In this document: positions 54,774 through 63,160 of the stretch, piece by piece
Numbering within the stretch: position 1 is the first letter of the stretch
Layout: each line of letters begins with the position of its first letter
NCBI RefSeq assembly: GCF_000182745.2
Contig: NC_016027.1
Coordinates: forward strand, 1,541,501 to 1,605,500
DNA: 64,000 nucleotides
DNA from: Komagataeibacter medellinensis NBRC 3288
GTDB lineage: Bacteria; Pseudomonadota; Alphaproteobacteria; Acetobacterales; Acetobacteraceae
Reading direction: 5' to 3'
Program-made: the position numbers and the translations under genes
Notes under the pieces: model-generated
What the model was told of the DNA's origin: nothing
Databases searched by the model: none
What the model saw: the letters and a program-made list of their open reading frames with translations, nothing else

Positions 54774-55432
54774 ACATTATGAAACATGTCCTGAAAACCA
54801 CGTCGCTGGCGCTGTGCGCCAGCCTGATGGCGGCACCGGTCGTCCCTGCCGTCTTCCCCATCCATGCGGCGCATGCTGCCAGCGCATCTGACACACAGGT
54901 GCAGGAACCGATCAAGGCGCTCTATGCCGCCCTTGACCGTATCCAGGCCAAGGGGGCCGGTTCGTTCGAGCAGCGTTCCCAGATCCTGGCCCCGGTCATC
55001 GACCATGCCTATGACATGGAGACCGTACTCGCATCGTCCATCGGCCCGCGCTACGCGACACTGCCCGCTGACCAGAAGCAGACCCTGCTGGCAACATTCC
55101 GCCAATTCACGATTGCCCGCTACGTATCCAGCTTCAAGCCGGGCAGTGACGCACGCTTCACCATCGAGCCTGCCGTCACCCCCTCACCGGTTGGCAATGA
55201 CCGCATTGTTGTAACGCGCATCGGCTCCTCTGATGATGCAAACGGCACCGAAATCAATTACGTAATGCGTTCGGGTGCGAAGGGCTGGCAGATCGTTGAT
55301 GTGCTGCTCAATGCCCATATCAGCCAGGTCGCGGCACAGCGTGCTGATTTCAGCTCCGCGCTTTCGGGCGGGAATGTGCAAAAACTGACAAATCTGTTAC
55401 AGAAGAAAATCAAGACGTTTGCGGAAGAGTAA
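54770..55432 (+). CDS. hpnM: HpnM, MlaC/Ttg2D-like lipid-binding protein of the hopanoid cluster
   Basis: 220 residues. Signal peptide ends near HAAHAAS. The mature part is a Ttg2/MlaC fold: [37 protein letters not shown], then [13 protein letters not shown] and [17 protein letters not shown]. It probably carries a lipid, perhaps a hopanoid, through the periplasm. Partner HpnN (an RND-type pump) is not in the window. It is coupled to dxs and followed by hpnI after 63 nt. Confidence 0.92.
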   Translation: MNIMKHVLKTTSLALCASLMAAPVVPAVFPIHAAHAASASDTQVQEPIKALYAALDRIQAKGAGSFEQRSQILAPVIDHAYDMETVLASSIGPRYATLPADQKQTLLATFRQFTIARYVSSFKPGSDARFTIEPAVTPSPVGNDRIVVTRIGSSDDANGTEINYVMRSGAKGWQIVDVLLNAHISQVAAQRADFSSALSGGNVQKLTNLLQKKIKTFAEE

Positions 55433-55495
55433 TCGTACCCTTCCCTTACGCCCTGTTCTGATTCGCTCCATACGCGGGACCTTGCCGGAAAGATA

Positions 55496-56674
55496 ATGTC
55501 TGTTCTCAACGCTCTTGTTTCACCCGCCGGACTGGCCGCAACCGTTGCGGCTGCCGGGTGCATGCAGGCAGCGCTCGGCACCGTTCTGGTCTCGCGTTTT
55601 CGCTGGCAGGAAGCACGGGTGGACCGGCAGGTGCCCATGCCCCCCGTATCCGTGCTCAAGCCACTGCATGGTGATGAGCCGCTTCTGGAAGAAGCGCTGG
55701 AAAGCTTCTGCACCCAGGACTATCCGCAGATGCAGATCGTCTTTGGCGTACAATCGGAAGATGATGCGGCAATTCCTATCGTGCACCGCCTGATGGAACG
55801 CCACCCGGCGGTGGACATGAAACTGGTGGTTGACGCCACCTTTCACGGGGTCAACCGCAAGATCGGCAACCTGATCAACATCATGCGTGAAGTGAAGCAT
55901 GATGTGCTGGTCATTTCCGATTCGGATATCCATGTGGCGCCTGATTACCTGCGCCATGTAGTAGGTGCGCTGGTACCAGCCGATGTGGGGCTGGTCACCA
56001 CGCTCTATGCTGGTCTGCCTGCCTCCTCCACCGTGCCGCGCCTGCTGGCCGCGTGCCAGATCAACCACAACTTCCTGCCCGGCGTCATGCTGTCGCGCTA
56101 TCTGGGGCGGCAGGACTGCCTGGGCGCCACCATGGCGCTGCGCCGTTCCATGCTCGACGCGATTGGCGGGCTGGAAGCTCTGGTACCACATGTGGCGGAT
56201 GATGCGATCCTCGGTCGCTATGTGCGCGACCGGGGCAAGGACATCGCCATTGCTGCGTGCATGACATGGACCACGGTGGGTGAAACCTCGATGCGTGAGG
56301 TGCTGGCGCATGAACTGCGCTGGGGCCGTACCGTCAAGACGCTGGAGCCTGCGGGCTATGCGGCGTCCGCCATCCAGCTGCCACTGTTCTGGGCCAGTGT
56401 TGCCGTGCTTCTGGCGCCACATGCCGCCTGGACGTGGTTCTTCTTTGCCGGGACATGGGCATGGCGGGGCATATGTTCCTTCATCCTGGACCGGGCACTG
56501 GCGCAACGCAGCCTGCTGCCATTGCTCCTGCTACCCCTGCGCGACTGGATATCGGCCGCGATCATGGTGGGCAGCGTAACCGGCACCCGGGTTGCCTGGC
56601 GCGGACAGACCATGCATGTCACACCTCATTCGGTCATGACATCGCGGTCACAGCCGGCATCGCCCCGTGACTGA
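55496..56674 (+). CDS. hpnI: HpnI, hopanoid glycosyltransferase
   Basis: 392 residues. GT2-type enzyme related to ceramide glucosyltransferase: VSVLKPLHGDEPLLEEALESF, acceptor and metal motifs ISDSDIHVAPDYL and DCLGATMALR, and the (Q/R)xxRW-like HELRWGRTVK. C-terminal membrane helices (about 285-345) anchor it. It adds N-acetylglucosamine to bacteriohopanetetrol. Between hpnM and hpnJ on one strand. Confidence 0.95.
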   Translation: MSVLNALVSPAGLAATVAAAGCMQAALGTVLVSRFRWQEARVDRQVPMPPVSVLKPLHGDEPLLEEALESFCTQDYPQMQIVFGVQSEDDAAIPIVHRLMERHPAVDMKLVVDATFHGVNRKIGNLINIMREVKHDVLVISDSDIHVAPDYLRHVVGALVPADVGLVTTLYAGLPASSTVPRLLAACQINHNFLPGVMLSRYLGRQDCLGATMALRRSMLDAIGGLEALVPHVADDAILGRYVRDRGKDIAIAACMTWTTVGETSMREVLAHELRWGRTVKTLEPAGYAASAIQLPLFWASVAVLLAPHAAWTWFFFAGTWAWRGICSFILDRALAQRSLLPLLLLPLRDWISAAIMVGSVTGTRVAWRGQTMHVTPHSVMTSRSQPASPRD

Positions 56675-56782
56675 CCCGCCATGGGCAGGCTGAACCTGCT
56701 TTGAAAAACCAACCTTGTAGTTAATAAGAACGGGTATAAGGGAACCCCACTTTCCCCGCCAGAACCCGAGGATACGCGTAGC

Positions 56783-58207
56783 ATGATGAAAACCCTGTTT
56801 CTCCAGCCGCCTTCGTTTGACGGATTCGACGGTGGGGCCGGCTCCCGCTATCAGGCCAAGCGGGAAATCAAATCGTTCTGGTATCCGACATGGCTGGCAC
56901 AGCCTGCCGCCATGGTCGAGGGCAGCCGCCTGATTGACGCGCCGCCCGCGCGCATGGGCATGGAGCCGATCCTGGAAGACGTGCGTAACCGCGACCTTGT
57001 CATCATGCATACCTCCACCCCGTCCTTCGCTTCGGACGTACGCGTGGCCCAGATGCTCAAGGACGCGAACCCGAAGGTCAAGATCGGCATGGTCGGCGCG
57101 AAAGTGGCCGTACAGCCGGAAGAAAGCCTGCTCAACGCCCCGCCGGTCGATTTCGTGGCACGTAACGAGTTCGACTTCACCATCAAGGAAATGGCAGAAG
57201 GCCGCGAGTGGAAAGATGTCGATGGCATCTCCTGGCGCGATGCGGACGGCAAGATCATCCACAACCGCGATCGCGCGATGATCGAGGACATGGACAGCCT
57301 GCCGTTCGTGACCGAAGTGTACAAGCGTGACCTGAAGATTGAAGATTACTTCATCGGTTACCTGATGCACCCGTATATCTCGATCTATACCGGTCGTGGC
57401 TGCAAGTCGCGCTGCACCTTCTGCCTGTGGCCGCAGACGGTAGGGGGCCACCACTACCGCACCCGCAGCCCCGAGCATGTGGCCGCTGAAATCCGCCTGG
57501 CGAAGCAGTACTTCCCGCAGGTGAAGGAATTCTTCTTCGACGATGACACCTTCACCGATGACCTGCCGCGCGCCGAAGCGATTGCCAAGGAACTGGGCAA
57601 GCTGGGCGTGACATGGTCGTGCAACGCCAAGGCCAACGTGCCCCGCAAGACGCTGGAAGTGCTCAAGGCCAACGGCCTGCGGCTGCTGCTGGTCGGTTAC
57701 GAGAGCGGCAACCAGCAGATCCTGCACAACATCAAGAAGGGCATGCTCGTCGAGACGGCGCGTGAGTTCACCAAGAACTGCCACGAACTGGGTATCAAGA
57801 TCCACGGCACCTTCATCCTCGGCCTGCCGGGCGAAACGAAGGAGACCATTCAGGAAACCATCCGCTTTGCCACCGAGATCAACCCGCACACCCTGCAGGT
57901 TTCACTGGCAGCGCCCTATCCCGGCACGTTCTTGCACAAGCAGGCGACCGAGAATGGCTGGCTGGATGAGAAAAACGCCGAACTGATCGACGATAACGGC
58001 GTGCAGATCGCACCGCTGCACTACCCGCATCTGTCGCACACGGAAATCTTCCAGAGCGTGGAAGAATTCTACCGGAAGTTCTATTTCCGCGCGCCGAAGA
58101 TCGCCTCGATCCTGAACGAGATGGTCCGCAGCCCGCAGATGATGAAGCGCCGCCTGCGCGAAGGGGTGGAGTTCTTCCAGTTCCTGCGCGAACGCCGCGC
58201 CGCCTGA
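56783..58207 (+). CDS. hpnJ: HpnJ, B12-type radical SAM, bacteriohopanetetrol cyclitol ether synthase
   Basis: 474 residues. The N-terminal cobalamin-binding-like domain (about 60-160) is followed by a radical-SAM core with CKSRCTFC, Cys207, Cys211 and Cys214. It contracts the glucosaminyl ring to form the cyclitol ether head. FFDDDTFTDD and LVGYESGNQQIL are typical. It has a perfect UUCG terminator 24 nt after its stop. The tandem ATG ATG start leaves a 1-codon ambiguity. Confidence 0.96.
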   Translation: MMKTLFLQPPSFDGFDGGAGSRYQAKREIKSFWYPTWLAQPAAMVEGSRLIDAPPARMGMEPILEDVRNRDLVIMHTSTPSFASDVRVAQMLKDANPKVKIGMVGAKVAVQPEESLLNAPPVDFVARNEFDFTIKEMAEGREWKDVDGISWRDADGKIIHNRDRAMIEDMDSLPFVTEVYKRDLKIEDYFIGYLMHPYISIYTGRGCKSRCTFCLWPQTVGGHHYRTRSPEHVAAEIRLAKQYFPQVKEFFFDDDTFTDDLPRAEAIAKELGKLGVTWSCNAKANVPRKTLEVLKANGLRLLLVGYESGNQQILHNIKKGMLVETAREFTKNCHELGIKIHGTFILGLPGETKETIQETIRFATEINPHTLQVSLAAPYPGTFLHKQATENGWLDEKNAELIDDNGVQIAPLHYPHLSHTEIFQSVEEFYRKFYFRAPKIASILNEMVRSPQMMKRRLREGVEFFQFLRERRAA

Positions 58208-58230
58208 TCTGGCTGCCTGCGATTACACCC

Positions 58231-58266
58231 ATGCCGGGACCTTCGGGTTCCGGCATTTCTTTTTTC
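58231..58266 (+). terminator. UUCG-tetraloop intrinsic terminator between hpnJ and hpnK
   Basis: ATGCCGGGACC (58231-58241), TTCG loop, GGTTCCGGCAT (58246-58256), one G-U pair, then TTTCTTTTTT-type tail. It is the strongest terminator in the window and ends only 20 nt before the hpnK ATG. Confidence 0.92.
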
Positions 58267-58286
58267 ATGCCATCCGGTTTTCCATC

Positions 58287-59141
58287 ATGAAGCGCGTCAT
58301 CATATCCGCCGATGATTTCGGCCTGTCCGAAGAAGTGAACGAGGCGATCGAGATCGCCCATCGGGACGGATTACTGTCAACCGCAAGCCTGATGGTATCG
58401 GGACCGGCGGCAGCTGACGCCGTGCGCCGTGCGAAAAAACTGCCGGACCTGCGGGTGGGGCTACACCTGGTTGCAATCGAAGGACCGGCAACCCTGCCGC
58501 CTGCCGATATACCACTGCTGGTGCCGCAGGACGGACAGTTCCCTTCCGACCAGTTGAAGCTGGGCGTGGAGTATTTCTTCCGCCCCGCCGTGCGCCGGGA
58601 ACTGGCAGCCGAGATCGAGGCCCAGTTCCGTGCCTTCAGCGCAACCGGCCTGGCGCTGGACCACGCCAACGCACACAAGCACATGCACCTGCACCCCACC
58701 GTGGGGCGTTACATGATTGAAAGCGGCCTGCGCCACGGCCTGCGTGCGATCCGTGTGCCGCTGGAACCACCCCAGCCGCTTTACGCGGCAGGGACTTATG
58801 CCGATACGCTGGGGGATGCAGCCCTGCGCCGCTGGACCAGCCTGCTGCGCCACCAGGCACATAAGGCAGGACTGGTTACCAATGACTGGTGCTTCGGGCT
58901 GGCATGGAGCGGACATATGACGACCGAACGCGTCTCGGCCCTTGCCGCCCACCTGCCTGATGGCCTGTCAGAAATCTATTTCCATCCGGCCACGGCAAAG
59001 AACCAGTTATTACAGAAGCTGATGCCTACCTATGAGCATGAGGCCGAACTGCGCACGCTGTGCGCTCCCGGCTTCCGCTCAGGCCTGGCACATGCGGGGG
59101 CAACCCCCACGACATGGACGGACGTGGCCCGCGCACGCTGA
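58287..59141 (+). CDS. hpnK: HpnK, hopanoid deacetylase (YdjC/ChbG fold)
   Basis: 284 residues. YdjC-type carbohydrate deacetylase: metal ligands in ISADDFGLS (Asp9-Asp10 region), GLHLVAIEG and NAHKHMHLHPT. It removes the acetyl group from the N-acetylglucosaminyl hopanoid made by HpnI before HpnJ acts. No Shine-Dalgarno sequence is visible, and a strong terminator precedes it. It converges with trxA with a 21-nt gap. Confidence 0.95.
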   Translation: MKRVIISADDFGLSEEVNEAIEIAHRDGLLSTASLMVSGPAAADAVRRAKKLPDLRVGLHLVAIEGPATLPPADIPLLVPQDGQFPSDQLKLGVEYFFRPAVRRELAAEIEAQFRAFSATGLALDHANAHKHMHLHPTVGRYMIESGLRHGLRAIRVPLEPPQPLYAAGTYADTLGDAALRRWTSLLRHQAHKAGLVTNDWCFGLAWSGHMTTERVSALAAHLPDGLSEIYFHPATAKNQLLQKLMPTYEHEAELRTLCAPGFRSGLAHAGATPTTWTDVARAR

Positions 59142-59149
59142 CGGGCCAC
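59124..59149. terminator. Shared hairpin at the hpnK/trxA convergent ends
   Basis: GTGGCCCG (59124-59131) and CGGGCCAC (59142-59149), perfect 8 bp; the hpnK stop codon lies in the loop. A short T-run (ATTTTTA) follows on plus. It may end both transcripts. Confidence 0.55.
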
Positions 59150-59162
59150 GACTACATCATTT

Positions 59163-59492
59163 TTAGCCGAGGTTGGCCTGTACCCATGCCTTGAGCTGGC
59201 TCTTGGGCACGGCGCCCGACTGCTTGGCCACGGGCTTGCCGTCCTTGAACAGGATCAGGGTGGGGATGCTCTGCACGGCGTAGTCGTTAGGCGTGCGCTG
59301 GTTATCGTCGATATTGACCTTGGCCACGGTCATCTTGCCCTTGAATTCCGCACCGATTTCATCAAGTGCTGGGGCAATCATCTTGCACGGGCCACACCAT
59401 TCCGCCCAGAAATCAACCAGAACCGGCTCCTTGGACTCCAGCACCAGGGTCTTGAACTGGTCGTCGCTTACGGCAATCGTATTTTCGCTCAT
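59163..59492 (-). CDS. trxA: Thioredoxin
   Basis: 109 residues from the ATG at 59492. The redox motif is AEWCGPCK. LVDFWAEW, then MTVAKVNIDDN, and SIPTLILFKDGKP with the cis-Pro are all present. General protein disulfide reductant. A GTG one codon upstream (59495) is closer to the AGGAG, so the start is ambiguous by one codon. It is 71 nt downstream of nothing on its strand but follows addA by 71 nt (59496-59566), so it may be read from the addAB transcript. Confidence 0.96.
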   Translation of the reverse strand: MSENTIAVSDDQFKTLVLESKEPVLVDFWAEWCGPCKMIAPALDEIGAEFKGKMTVAKVNIDDNQRTPNDYAVQSIPTLILFKDGKPVAKQSGAVPKSQLKAWVQANLG

Positions 59493-59566
59493 CACTCAAA
59501 AACTCCTTTCGTGGCGGTGGGGTAACCGCCCGTGTTGTGCTGACATGGCCATGACGGGGCATGGGG

Positions 59567-62500
59567 TCAAGCCTGCGCGGCATCCTTCATATCGGGTGCA
59601 TACCTGTCCAGCAATGCAGCAGGCAGGATGTCAACCCGCACGCCCTCCGTCCAGACCAGCGCGCAGACAACCTGCCGTCCCGGATACACCCCGCGCAGCA
59701 GCGCCCGGTAGGCCGCCATCTGCCGCAAGTACAACACCGGTGTCCTGTCAATGCTTTCAGGAGGGTGCCGGTTCGTCTTGAAATCGCACACCGTAACCGT
59801 ATCGGCACCCACCGCCATACGGTCCACCTGCCCCACGATCACCTGCTGACCTACAACACCAGCCAGCGGCTGCTCCGCGCGGCTACCCGGCGCGAACAGG
59901 GCGGCAAGTTCGGGCTGGTCCATGATGGCCAGCACCTGCGCCACCAGTTCACCCCGCTGCCCGGACGCAAGACCAGCCGCCGGGCGGGCAAGCCAGGCTT
60001 CGGCCAGTTCCGCCCGTGTGTCCACGGGGCAATCGGGCAGGTACTGCAGCAAGGCGTGGGCCAGTTGCCCACGCTGCAGCGCACGGGCGCGGCGGGCCAG
60101 CATATCCGCCCGGTCACGCACGGTACTGGCCATGACAAGGGGCGAACGCACGGCGGGCTGGGAGCCAAGGGCTACGTCATCAGGTCGGCTGGGTGCGAGC
60201 GGGCGGGCCAGCGGCCCTTCCGCCACCGGCATGACGGGCCGCCACAGGGGGGCATGGCCCATCCAGTCCGGTAGCGCCAGCGTTCGTGCCTCCATGCCCT
60301 GGCCATCCGGGACCGGTGTGGGGGTCGCGCGGGCCACCGGGCTGGCGGGCAGTTCCTCCAGCACCAGCATCTCCTCTTCCCAGCCCAGATCAAATGGCCG
60401 AGCCACAGCGCCCGCGCTTTCAAACCCCTGCCGGCACAGGTCGTACCAACAGCCATCGGGCACGCCACGGCCCGGCTCCCACCCACATACCACCAGCCGG
60501 TCACTGGCGCGGGTCAGGGCAACGTAAAGCAGGCGGTTATATTCCTCCGCCGCATTCAGGCGGATCTTTTCCTGCAGGGATGCCGTCACATCCGTGCCCA
60601 GTTCGCGCCGAGGTACCCAGATGGGTATGTCCAGCCCGGTTGCGCTGTCAGTCTCCCACAGGATGTTGGTGTCGGAACGCGGGGCGGCAATGGTGTCGGG
60701 CAGGATGACAAGCCGCGCCTGTAACCCCTTGGCCCCATGCGCGGTCATGACGCGCACCATGTTGGCCGAGGCATCCGGCTCATGGCGCACGGTCTCGTCC
60801 GATGCGTTGAGCCAGTGCAGGAATCCCTGTAGCGAGATGGCATGCGCTTCCTCAAAGCGCAGGGCGGCGGAGAGCAGTTCATCCACCGGCTCCACCGCTT
60901 CCGGCCCCAGGCGGGCCAGCAGCCGCGTACGCCCCCCCAATGGGCCAAGGGCTTCGGCCAGAAGCTGATAGGGGGTGGCGTAGTCCACCTGTCGGAACAG
61001 GGTATTGAGCACATGCCACGCCGCCGCCCAATCCGGCCGTTCGGCATGGCGTGCGCGCAGTACCGCCCACAGCGGCTGACCATTGCGCCCGGTAGCGAGC
61101 GGCATGAGTGCTTCATCATCCAGCCCACCAATGGGCGAGGTCAGGACACAGGCAAGGGTCAGGTCATCCTGTGGCAGCAACAAGGCCGCGCACAGCGCCA
61201 TCAGGTCCCGCACAGCAAGCTGGTCGGTCAGCACGGTGCGCACCAGGGTCGCCACCGGCACGTCATGCGTTTTCAGCGCCCGGATCAGCGCGCGGACAAA
61301 GGCGGAACGACGTGGCACAAGGATCAGCACATCACCCGGCGCAAGCGGTGCCTCCCCCGGTGGAGGCGCTTTTTGCAACTCGCCCGCGATCCAGCCTGCC
61401 AATGTATCGGCCAGGCGCTGCTGGGCGGTGGACTGGCCCGCATTCTGGCGCGGCGCCATCCACGGGCTGACATCCGTCTCGCTGGCTTCCGCCGGTACGG
61501 GGGGCCAGATTTCCACCCGCCCGCCCTGTCCCGGCCGGGCGGTGACATGGGCGGGAATCCCGCCTTCGGGTTCGACCACGCCACGGGCGGCGGCGGGATT
61601 GGCAAATACGCTATCGACCAGATTCAGTACCGGAGCGGTGGAGCGGAAGGAGACGGTCAGCGCCGGTTCGCGCCACAGGGCCTGCACATCCCCCGCCCGC
61701 CTGCGAAAGCGCTGCCGCCAGGCGCGGAAAGCTTCCGGGTCCGCACCCTGGAAAGAATAGATCGACTGCTTGTAATCCCCTACCGCGAAGATGGTACGCG
61801 GGCAGCCTTCATCATCATGCATGCTTTCACCAGCAAAGAATTCGGCGGTCAAGCCACCGGCAATGGCCCACTGGTCGGGGGAGGTATCCTGCACCTCATC
61901 AAGCAGCAGGTGATCGATGCCGCCATCGAGCTTGTACAGCACCCACGCCGCCCCCGGATCATCCAGCAGCTGGAGCGTGCGGTCGATCAGGTCATCGTAA
62001 TCGACCATGCCCTGCGCACTTTTACGCGTGGCGTAGCGTTCCAGCACCGGCTGGGCCACGGAGAGCAGGGCGCAGGTCAGTTCAAACACCGTAATGGCAC
62101 GCAACTGTCGGTCAATGCCGATCACGCGCGTGGCTTGCGCCATAAGCTGGTCAGCAAGTTCAGGACGCTCGGCCGCCAGTTTGGCATTCAGCCCCCCACG
62201 CTGGCGGGGTTCGCCTTTCTGGGTCAGCAGGCTGGCACGCCATGTGGACCAGCCTGCCGCACGGGCCGCCGTGTCCTGTCCCAGCCATGCCAGCATGGTT
62301 TCGGCCTGCGCCCGCACGGTGGGCGAACCTTTCTGCGCTACAAACCGCAGGCCATCACGCAGGGCGTCCTCATCGGGAATAGTGGCGCAGGCATTATGCA
62401 GCACGTCCTCCGCATTGCGGCCCCTGATGCCCAGCAGACGCATCAGGGCAGCCTCTACCGTAGCGGGATCACTCTGCCAGCGCCGCGCCACGGGCAGAAT

Positions 62501-63160
62501 ACGGCGCGACTGGGCCTGCAGGCGGCCGATCAGGGTCGTAAACTCCCCCACCCCGATCTGGGCGGCCAGAATGGACACGGCCGGGCCGTCCTGTCCCACC
62601 ACATCCTCCACCGCCGCGCGCTGGGCCAGACGGGCGTCGGTTTCCTCGATCAGGGTGAAATGCGGGCTGATCGCGGCCTCAATGGGAAAACGCCGCAGCA
62701 GCGACTGGCAGAAGGCATGGATGGTGCCAATGCGCATGCCGCCGGGCAGGTCGAGCACGCGGGCGAACAGTTCACGCGCCACCTGCCTTGTCTGGGCCCC
62801 AGTGGGCACCGACAGGCGGGCCAGTTCCATATCCAGCGCATCATCGGCCAGCATGACCCACTGACCCAGCCGGCTTTGCAGGCGGATGGACATTTCTGCC
62901 GCCGCCGCCTTGGTAAAGGTCAGGCACAGGATGCGCGCGGGATCACTGCCGGGCACACGGGTCATGACGCCATCGCGGTCGGGCACATCGCGCGGCAGCA
63001 TGAGGCGCAGCAGGCGGTCGATCAGTAGCTTGGTCTTGCCACTGCCCGCCGAGGCCGAGACGAATACGGAAGCCTGCGGGTCGGATGCCTGCGCCTGGCT
63101 GCGGTTGGCCAGGCCGATAGCATCCACCATGCCTTCCCCTTTCATGACGGGTCGGTTCAT
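59567..63160 (-). CDS. addA: Double-strand-break repair helicase-nuclease AddA
   Basis: 1197 residues from the ATG at 63160 with GGAG 8 nt upstream. UvrD-type helicase: Walker A SAGSGKT at 38-43 and Walker B LLLDEVQDTSPDQW. The C-terminal PD-(D/E)xK nuclease is marked by VTVCDFKTNR near 1145. AddAB processes broken DNA ends for RecA loading in place of RecBCD. The open frame starts 29 codons earlier, inside addB, and was trimmed. The ATG overlaps the addB stop (ATGA), so the two are coupled. Confidence 0.94.
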   Translation of the reverse strand: MNRPVMKGEGMVDAIGLANRSQAQASDPQASVFVSASAGSGKTKLLIDRLLRLMLPRDVPDRDGVMTRVPGSDPARILCLTFTKAAAAEMSIRLQSRLGQWVMLADDALDMELARLSVPTGAQTRQVARELFARVLDLPGGMRIGTIHAFCQSLLRRFPIEAAISPHFTLIEETDARLAQRAAVEDVVGQDGPAVSILAAQIGVGEFTTLIGRLQAQSRRILPVARRWQSDPATVEAALMRLLGIRGRNAEDVLHNACATIPDEDALRDGLRFVAQKGSPTVRAQAETMLAWLGQDTAARAAGWSTWRASLLTQKGEPRQRGGLNAKLAAERPELADQLMAQATRVIGIDRQLRAITVFELTCALLSVAQPVLERYATRKSAQGMVDYDDLIDRTLQLLDDPGAAWVLYKLDGGIDHLLLDEVQDTSPDQWAIAGGLTAEFFAGESMHDDEGCPRTIFAVGDYKQSIYSFQGADPEAFRAWRQRFRRRAGDVQALWREPALTVSFRSTAPVLNLVDSVFANPAAARGVVEPEGGIPAHVTARPGQGGRVEIWPPVPAEASETDVSPWMAPRQNAGQSTAQQRLADTLAGWIAGELQKAPPPGEAPLAPGDVLILVPRRSAFVRALIRALKTHDVPVATLVRTVLTDQLAVRDLMALCAALLLPQDDLTLACVLTSPIGGLDDEALMPLATGRNGQPLWAVLRARHAERPDWAAAWHVLNTLFRQVDYATPYQLLAEALGPLGGRTRLLARLGPEAVEPVDELLSAALRFEEAHAISLQGFLHWLNASDETVRHEPDASANMVRVMTAHGAKGLQARLVILPDTIAAPRSDTNILWETDSATGLDIPIWVPRRELGTDVTASLQEKIRLNAAEEYNRLLYVALTRASDRLVVCGWEPGRGVPDGCWYDLCRQGFESAGAVARPFDLGWEEEMLVLEELPASPVARATPTPVPDGQGMEARTLALPDWMGHAPLWRPVMPVAEGPLARPLAPSRPDDVALGSQPAVRSPLVMASTVRDRADMLARRARALQRGQLAHALLQYLPDCPVDTRAELAEAWLARPAAGLASGQRGELVAQVLAIMDQPELAALFAPGSRAEQPLAGVVGQQVIVGQVDRMAVGADTVTVCDFKTNRHPPESIDRTPVLYLRQMAAYRALLRGVYPGRQVVCALVWTEGVRVDILPAALLDRYAPDMKDAAQA

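Noticed and set aside
60842-63028. 728-residue open frame antisense to addA
   Set aside because: It lies wholly within addA, has no recognisable motif, and shows the Arg/Gly/His bias of a shadow frame.
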